A DNA stretch of 64,000 nucleotides from Umezawaea sp049997955 (GTDB lineage: Bacteria > Actinomycetota > Actinomycetes > Mycobacteriales > Pseudonocardiaceae): positions 8,502-72,501 of the forward strand of contig JAEBDY010000027.1 of NCBI GenBank assembly GCA_049997955.1. Reading direction: 5' to 3'. The position numbers and the translations under genes are program-made. The notes beneath the pieces were generated by a model, which saw only the letters and a list, made by a program, of their open reading frames with translations, was not told where the DNA came from and searched no databases. This document shows positions 60,278-64,000 of the stretch, piece by piece (the first letter of the stretch is position 1; each line of letters opens with the position of its first letter).

Positions 60278-61056
60278 GGCTGGTAGGCGGGGTGGCGCCC
60301 GCCCTGGTCGGTGAGCAGGCGGTGCGCGAGGACCGTGCCGCCCGCCATCGCCGCGGGCATGACCACGATGGCGGCCAACGGGACCAGGCACAGCAGGTAC
60401 GACGGCACGGCGAAGCCCAGGGCGGTGGCGCGCTTGCTCCGCAGCACCGCGCGCCGCTCCTTGAGGGTCTTGCCGCGCCGGGTGAACGGGATGCCGGTCA
60501 GCTCGATGCCCAGCAGCCACCCGTGGACGCACACCGCGATCACCGGGACCACGGTCTGCCCGATGACGGGGATGAACCCCGCGGCGAACAGCGGGATCGC
60601 GAACAGGATCGCCAACCCGATCAGCAGCACGGCGTCGCGGACGCCGTTGAGCGCGGACCGCCACCAGGGCACCTGCTCGGCACCCGGCACCCCGCCCAGC
60701 TCGGTGTCCTCGATCGTCTCGGCGATGTGCTCGTAGAACGGGCCGCCGATGATGATCGTGATCGCGGTGAACGCGAGCATGCTGACCGCCAGGAACGCGC
60801 CGAGCATCGAGATGCCCGCCGCGAACCGCGTCACCGTGCGGACCGACTCGCTCCAGTCGTCCGCGAACGGCGTGGCCCACGCGGCGATGTCGTTGATGTT
60901 CGTCGCGAGCAGCACCAGGCTGCCGATCAGCAGCGCCGAGCTGATCACCGCCGGGATCGCGCCGATCAGCAGCAGCTTCGGCGACCGGAACACCAGGCCG
61001 AAGCCCTTCGCGAGCAGCCCGACACCGGCGGAGAAGTCCTTCAGCACCCTGATCAC
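60250..61056 (-). CDS. EI24/CysZ-like integral membrane protein
   Basis: 268 residues. KDFSAGVGLLAKGFGLVFRS and LLLIGAIPAVISSALLIGSL open the protein; IIIGGPFYEHIAETIE is the EI24 signature, and further helices follow (RDAVLLIGLAILFAIPLFAA, YLLCLVPLAAIVVMPAAMAG). CysZ homologues import sulfate in bacteria, but the EI24 group in actinobacteria is uncharacterised. Membrane protein of about six helices. It overlaps the beta-propeller gene tail to tail. Confidence 0.85.
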   Translation of the reverse strand: MIRVLKDFSAGVGLLAKGFGLVFRSPKLLLIGAIPAVISSALLIGSLVLLATNINDIAAWATPFADDWSESVRTVTRFAAGISMLGAFLAVSMLAFTAITIIIGGPFYEHIAETIEDTELGGVPGAEQVPWWRSALNGVRDAVLLIGLAILFAIPLFAAGFIPVIGQTVVPVIAVCVHGWLLGIELTGIPFTRRGKTLKERRAVLRSKRATALGFAVPSYLLCLVPLAAIVVMPAAMAGGTVLAHRLLTDQGGRHPAYQPYPNGTQAS

Positions 61057-61099
61057 GCGGGCAGCTTAGTGCCGCGGGTGCGAAAGCGTTCCGGAACGG

Positions 61100-61903
61100 T
61101 CAGCCCGCGCCGTTCTCGGCCCTCTCCGCCTCCGCCACGCAGGCCGTGCCGACGCGGCGGAACCCGACCCGCTCGTACACCCGCGCGATGTCCTCGCTGC
61201 CCGCCGACAGGAACACCCGCTCGGCCCCGCGGTCGAGCGCGTCGCGCGCCAGGGCCGCCGTGATCGCCGCCCCCGCGCCGCGTCGCCGGGCGGTCGGCAG
61301 CGTGCCGACACCGACGACCTCGGCCACGTTCCCGGCCGTCTGTGTCATGCCCGCCGCCACCGCGCCCTCGATCGCGTCCTCCGCCAGCGCGTACCGGAAC
61401 TTCGGCACGTGCACGGGCGTCACGGTCGGCAGCAGCGTGTCCCGGTCCTGCGGCCCGGTGTCGCCCGTGCCGGTGCCGGGCGTGGAGAACGACAACTGCG
61501 CCACGGCCTGCACCAGCGCCACGTCCTCCAGGAAGTCGTCGGCGTCCGGGTCGAGCACCCGCACCGCGACGCGGACCTCCGGGGTCACCAGCGGCCCGTC
61601 GAGCACCATCAGCGGCGCGCGCAGCACGGCGATCCCGGCCAGCTCCATGACGTCCAGCAGCCCAGGAGTGGTCTCGTGCACCCACTCGAACGCTTCCACG
61701 ACCCCGAGTTCCCGCTGCCGCTCCCGCACCAGGCGCACGTCGACAGCGGTCGGCTCACCACCCACCGAAGGCCGCGCGTAGTAGGGGAACCCGTGGCCCT
61801 CCCGCACGAACAGCGTCATCGCGCCGTACGACTCCGCCCGCGCGTCGATGCGGGGGATCGCGTCGTAGAAGGACTCGAGCTGCTGGAATAGACCTGAGGG
61901 CAC
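61100..61903 (-). CDS. GNAT-family acetyltransferase
   Basis: 267 residues. The C-terminal GNAT domain has motif A GVGTLPTARRRGAGAAITAALA and motif B FLSAGSEDIARVYERVGFRR. The N-terminal half (VVEAFEWVHETTPGLLDVME, then DPDADDFLEDVALVQAVAQL) is a family-specific addition. GTG 61903 was chosen because TACGTT (complement of 61911-61916) lies 7 bases upstream and the N-terminal helix begins there; longer in-frame starts would run into the divergent methyltransferase. Substrate unknown. Confidence 0.82.
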   Translation of the reverse strand: MPSGLFQQLESFYDAIPRIDARAESYGAMTLFVREGHGFPYYARPSVGGEPTAVDVRLVRERQRELGVVEAFEWVHETTPGLLDVMELAGIAVLRAPLMVLDGPLVTPEVRVAVRVLDPDADDFLEDVALVQAVAQLSFSTPGTGTGDTGPQDRDTLLPTVTPVHVPKFRYALAEDAIEGAVAAGMTQTAGNVAEVVGVGTLPTARRRGAGAAITAALARDALDRGAERVFLSAGSEDIARVYERVGFRRVGTACVAEAERAENGAG

Positions 61904-61959
61904 CTGCGGCAACGTAGTGCTCCGAGGCCGCTGTGGCCACTGGATTGCACGGGGGGACG

Positions 61960-62595
61960 ATGCTGGACGACGCCATGCTGGAGCGCTCGTCGGTGGTGGC
62001 GAACAACGCCATGAACCGCGAACGCGGGCTGACCGGAGCCAACAGCTACACCAAGGACCTCGGTACCGATCTGGTGGCGCTCCTGGACGGTGCCCGGTGG
62101 CTCGACCTGTGCTGCGGCTCCGGTCGAGCACTGGCGGAAGCCCAGGCGCTCCTGGGTGACCGGGTGCGGGTGGTCGGGCTCGACCTGGTCGACCACTTCG
62201 GCGTCGAAGGTCCGGAGTTCGTCGTCGGTTCCCTGGTGACGTGGCAGCCCGAGGGCACATTCGACCTGATCACCTGCGTGCACGGCCTGCACTACGTCGG
62301 CGACAAGCTCGGAGCGATCAGCCGGGCGGCGTCGTGGCTCACGCCGGGCGGCACGTTCGTGGCCAACTTCGACGTCGCCGACGTGCGCGACGCGGACGGC
62401 GCGCCGCTGGGCAGGCGGCTGACCGGCGCGCTGCGCACGGCCGGATTCGCCTACGACGCCCGCAAGCGGGTGCTGTCGTGCGTCGGCGGCCGGGACGTGA
62501 GGTTGCCGTTCGACTATCTCGGCGCGGACGACCGGGGCGGCCCCAACCACACCGGCCAGCCCGCGGTCGTCTCGCACTACCGGCCTCGACCGTGA
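61960..62595 (+). CDS. SAM-dependent methyltransferase
   Basis: 211 residues. SAM motif I is WLDLCCGSGRALAEAQAL, motif II VVGLDLVDHF and the post-I strand FDLITCVHGLHYVGDKLG. It methylates an unknown substrate in the cytoplasm. ATG 61960 follows GGGGGGA by 3 bases; GTG 61933 would add nine residues. It is divergent from the GNAT gene. It is followed by 119 bases without a gene and then a second, convergent methyltransferase. Confidence 0.85.
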   Translation: MLDDAMLERSSVVANNAMNRERGLTGANSYTKDLGTDLVALLDGARWLDLCCGSGRALAEAQALLGDRVRVVGLDLVDHFGVEGPEFVVGSLVTWQPEGTFDLITCVHGLHYVGDKLGAISRAASWLTPGGTFVANFDVADVRDADGAPLGRRLTGALRTAGFAYDARKRVLSCVGGRDVRLPFDYLGADDRGGPNHTGQPAVVSHYRPRP

Positions 62596-62714
62596 TCACG
62601 GACCTGCTTGCGGCGGCCGAGTCGGTTCGGCCCGCGTGACACCGGACTCGACGAATCCGTCGTGGACGATCCGCTGACTTCGCCTGCCACCGACGCGGCC
62701 AGCGCGACCTTCCG

Positions 62715-63497
62715 CTAGCCGGTCGCCAGGAACAGGTAGCGGTTGAGGCTGAAGAAGTAGTCGGCGCCGAGCGCCCGCTGGCCCTCCGCCCAGGCCTCGG
62801 CCTCGTCCGCGGTGATCCCGTTGCGCCCCACCACGAACGTGGTCATCAGCGCGAGCAGGCCCGCGCTGAACGTGTCGGGCGAGTAGCCGACGTTCAGCAT
62901 TGGCAGCACGCTCGTGCGGACGTCGCGGAACCCCGCGGCGGCCAGCACGGCAGGCAGTTTGCGCGGCAGCCTGGCGTCGACGAGGTGCTGCTCGAACGCC
63001 AGCAGCATCCGTTCGGTCACCCCGTCGTCGGGGGAGCGCCAGACGATCGAGTCCCAGTCGGTGTCCACCAGCAGGACCCGGCCGCCGGGCCGCAGGACCC
63101 GCCGCACCTCGGCCAGCGCGCCCGGCACGTCCTCCACGTACTCGAAGACCTGGGTGGAGACGACGGCGTCGAACTTCCCATCGGGGTAGGGGATCCGGTC
63201 GGCGCTCGCCCGCCGGTACTCGACCAGCGCACCCGACCGCTCGCCCGCCATGGCGAGCATGGACGTCGCCGGGTCGATCCCGCACACCTCGCCGTCGGGT
63301 CCGACCTCCTCGGCGATCTCGACAGCGAGGAACCCCGGCCCGCTGCCGAGGTCGAGCACTCGCTCGCCCAGCCGCGGAGCCAGGGTTTCCCGGACGTGTC
63401 GCCGCTGCCGCACCACGTCCGCCGTCAGGTACGTCGATTCGACACGACGTGAGGTCTGCTCGTCGAACTCCAGCGCGCTCATGCGGACGTCGTGCAC
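62715..63497 (-). CDS. UbiE/MenG-like SAM-dependent methyltransferase
   Basis: 260 residues from GTG 63497; ATG 63482 is an alternative. Motif I is VLDLGSGPGFLAVEIAEE, motif II EVCGIDPATSMLAMA, then FDAVVSTQVFEYVEDVPGAL and RVLRPGGRVLLVDTDWDS. The tail YFFSLNRYLFLATG is found in methyltransferase-11 proteins of the arsenite/UbiE group. Substrate unknown. The start lies one base after the stop of a small membrane-protein gene, so the two are probably one operon. Confidence 0.87.
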   Translation of the reverse strand: MHDVRMSALEFDEQTSRRVESTYLTADVVRQRRHVRETLAPRLGERVLDLGSGPGFLAVEIAEEVGPDGEVCGIDPATSMLAMAGERSGALVEYRRASADRIPYPDGKFDAVVSTQVFEYVEDVPGALAEVRRVLRPGGRVLLVDTDWDSIVWRSPDDGVTERMLLAFEQHLVDARLPRKLPAVLAAAGFRDVRTSVLPMLNVGYSPDTFSAGLLALMTTFVVGRNGITADEAEAWAEGQRALGADYFFSLNRYLFLATG

Positions 63498-63498
63498 G

Positions 63499-63681
63499 TC
63501 AGCGGCGGCGGCGGAACGCGGGCCTGCGGACGCTGGTGCCCACGCCTGCCAGGTGCAGCGCGACGCACAGCAGCCCCGCGGTGATCAGCGTGGCTCCGTT
63601 GATGACCGACCCGATCGACGCGTCGGCGAGGTCGAGCAGCAACGCCAGCCCGAAAATGACCGCAGCGATGATGGCGAGCAT
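63499..63681 (-). CDS. Small membrane protein (60 residues)
   Basis: 60 residues with two hydrophobic segments (MLAIIAAVIFGLALLLDLAD and ATLITAGLLCVALHLAG) and a basic tail ending RRPAFRRRR. ATG 63681 was chosen because AAGGAGG lies 7 bases upstream; an earlier in-frame ATG lacks such a site. It is the first gene of a pair with the methyltransferase. No family assignment. Confidence 0.7.
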   Translation of the reverse strand: MLAIIAAVIFGLALLLDLADASIGSVINGATLITAGLLCVALHLAGVGTSVRRPAFRRRR

Positions 63682-63854
63682 TGGTGCCTCCTTGTGTGGC
63701 AAGAACTCCTGCCACGTCACTACCCCGCCCCCAAGGCCGCCAATCAGGCATTCGGCCCAACTTCGAGGCCGGGTGGATCAGGTTCTCGTGCGGGCACGGA
63801 GACGGGTGGCAGCCTGGAAGCCCCCTATCCGCTGAGCCTGATCAGCCGCTTCCT

Positions 63855-63868
63855 TGAGAGCGCTCCCA
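63855..63868. promoter_or_regulatory. CebR-like LacI operator site
   Basis: TGAGAGCGCTCCCA differs at one base from the CebR consensus TGGGAGCGCTCCCA, which controls cello-oligosaccharide genes in actinomycetes. It lies 174 bases upstream of the small membrane-protein gene and beyond the stop of the truncated edge gene. No sugar gene is visible in the window, so its target is unknown. Confidence 0.4.
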
Positions 63869-63924
63869 CTCAATGAGTCTTTCCGAGTAACCGTGCGTCG
63901 CGTTATGTGATCAACCGTCGCTGA

Positions 63925-64000
63925 TCACGTGGTCCGACGGTTCTCCCGGTGTAGCAGGACCAAGGCGGCACCGACGATGTCGCCCAGCCGCCATGGACAC
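63925..64000 (-). CDS. C-terminal fragment of an unidentified membrane-type protein
   Basis: The minus-strand frame ending at TGA 63925-63927 is open to the window edge for 24 residues and includes LGDIVGAALVLLHRENRR: a hydrophobic stretch then a basic tail. Codons are GC-ending. A hairpin pairing 63913-63920 with 63935-63942 spans the stop, as a terminator would. The family cannot be named from this fragment. Confidence 0.35.
   Translation of the reverse strand, partial: CPWRLGDIVGAALVLLHRENRRTT

Overview
The window is high-GC DNA with GC-rich third codon positions, many GTG starts, actinobacterial families (LIV ABC operon, DUF5685, DUF402, EspC-like T7SS substrate, MptB, EI24) and the backbone order pdtaR - polA - rpsA - coaE - uvrB, which is also the order in Mycobacterium. 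The most likely source is a filamentous actinomycete of the Pseudonocardiales (Saccharothrix/Actinosynnema/Lentzea-like). That placement is an inference from gene order and families.

Layout. 1-8.8 kb: ANTAR response regulator pdtaR, a secreted FN3 protein, and a complete branched-chain-amino-acid-type ABC operon (livK-H-M-G-F) with an intra-operon hairpin and a strong terminator. 8.8-16.7 kb: membrane protein, PaaI-type thioesterase, polA, a repeat-bearing intergenic region, HxlR regulator divergent from a GNAT, nucleoside hydrolase, a small NTP-binding kinase-like gene and a Rossmann-fold gene. 16.8-22.6 kb: a TetR-controlled operon (degenerate ABC ATPase, YhgE/Pip membrane protein, TetR) behind a 22-bp palindrome, a double-GNAT and a methyltransferase. 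22.6-31.6 kb: rpsA, a repeat-rich gap, lipoprotein, coaE-GrpB fusion, two DUF402 genes, a DUF5685 protein with a cysteine-packed tail, and uvrB.

32.1-35.9 kb: a tight three-gene module of vWA protein, PP2C phosphatase and membrane-anchored kinase with helix-hairpin-helix motifs. This is the architecture of TerY-P triads, predicted stress or anti-phage systems, and is the best candidate here for an unusual system. 35.9-45.3 kb: two VOC proteins, an ABC permease with an extracellular S15-type hydrolase fused to an ABC ATPase, terC behind a yybP-ykoY manganese riboswitch whose switching helices can be read, an amidohydrolase and an S9 peptidase.

45.4-48.1 kb: GNAT, repeats, and a RES/Xre-type toxin-antitoxin pair. 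48.1-50.9 kb: two polyprenol-phosphomannose-type mannosyltransferases. 50.9-56.8 kb: a polymorphic toxin locus on the minus strand: YbaB-like protein, EspC-like protein, 1181-residue WXG-type toxin ending in an endonuclease-like domain, then two paralogous immunity-type genes. 56.9-64 kb: FKBP, secreted trypsin-like protease, beta-propeller protein, EI24 membrane protein, GNAT, two methyltransferases, a small membrane protein, a LacI-type operator-like site and a gene end at the window edge.

Non-coding structure is rich. Three copies of one palindromic element (12.92, 24.79 and 46.22 kb) share the inner stem and loop and conserved flanks, while their outer arms differ but remain complementary. 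A separate 119-bp MITE-like hairpin lies beside the toxin-antitoxin locus. Many genes carry a TANNNT box 6-8 nt before the start codon, as expected for leaderless transcripts. No rRNA, tRNA, CRISPR array, transposase or integrase was seen.
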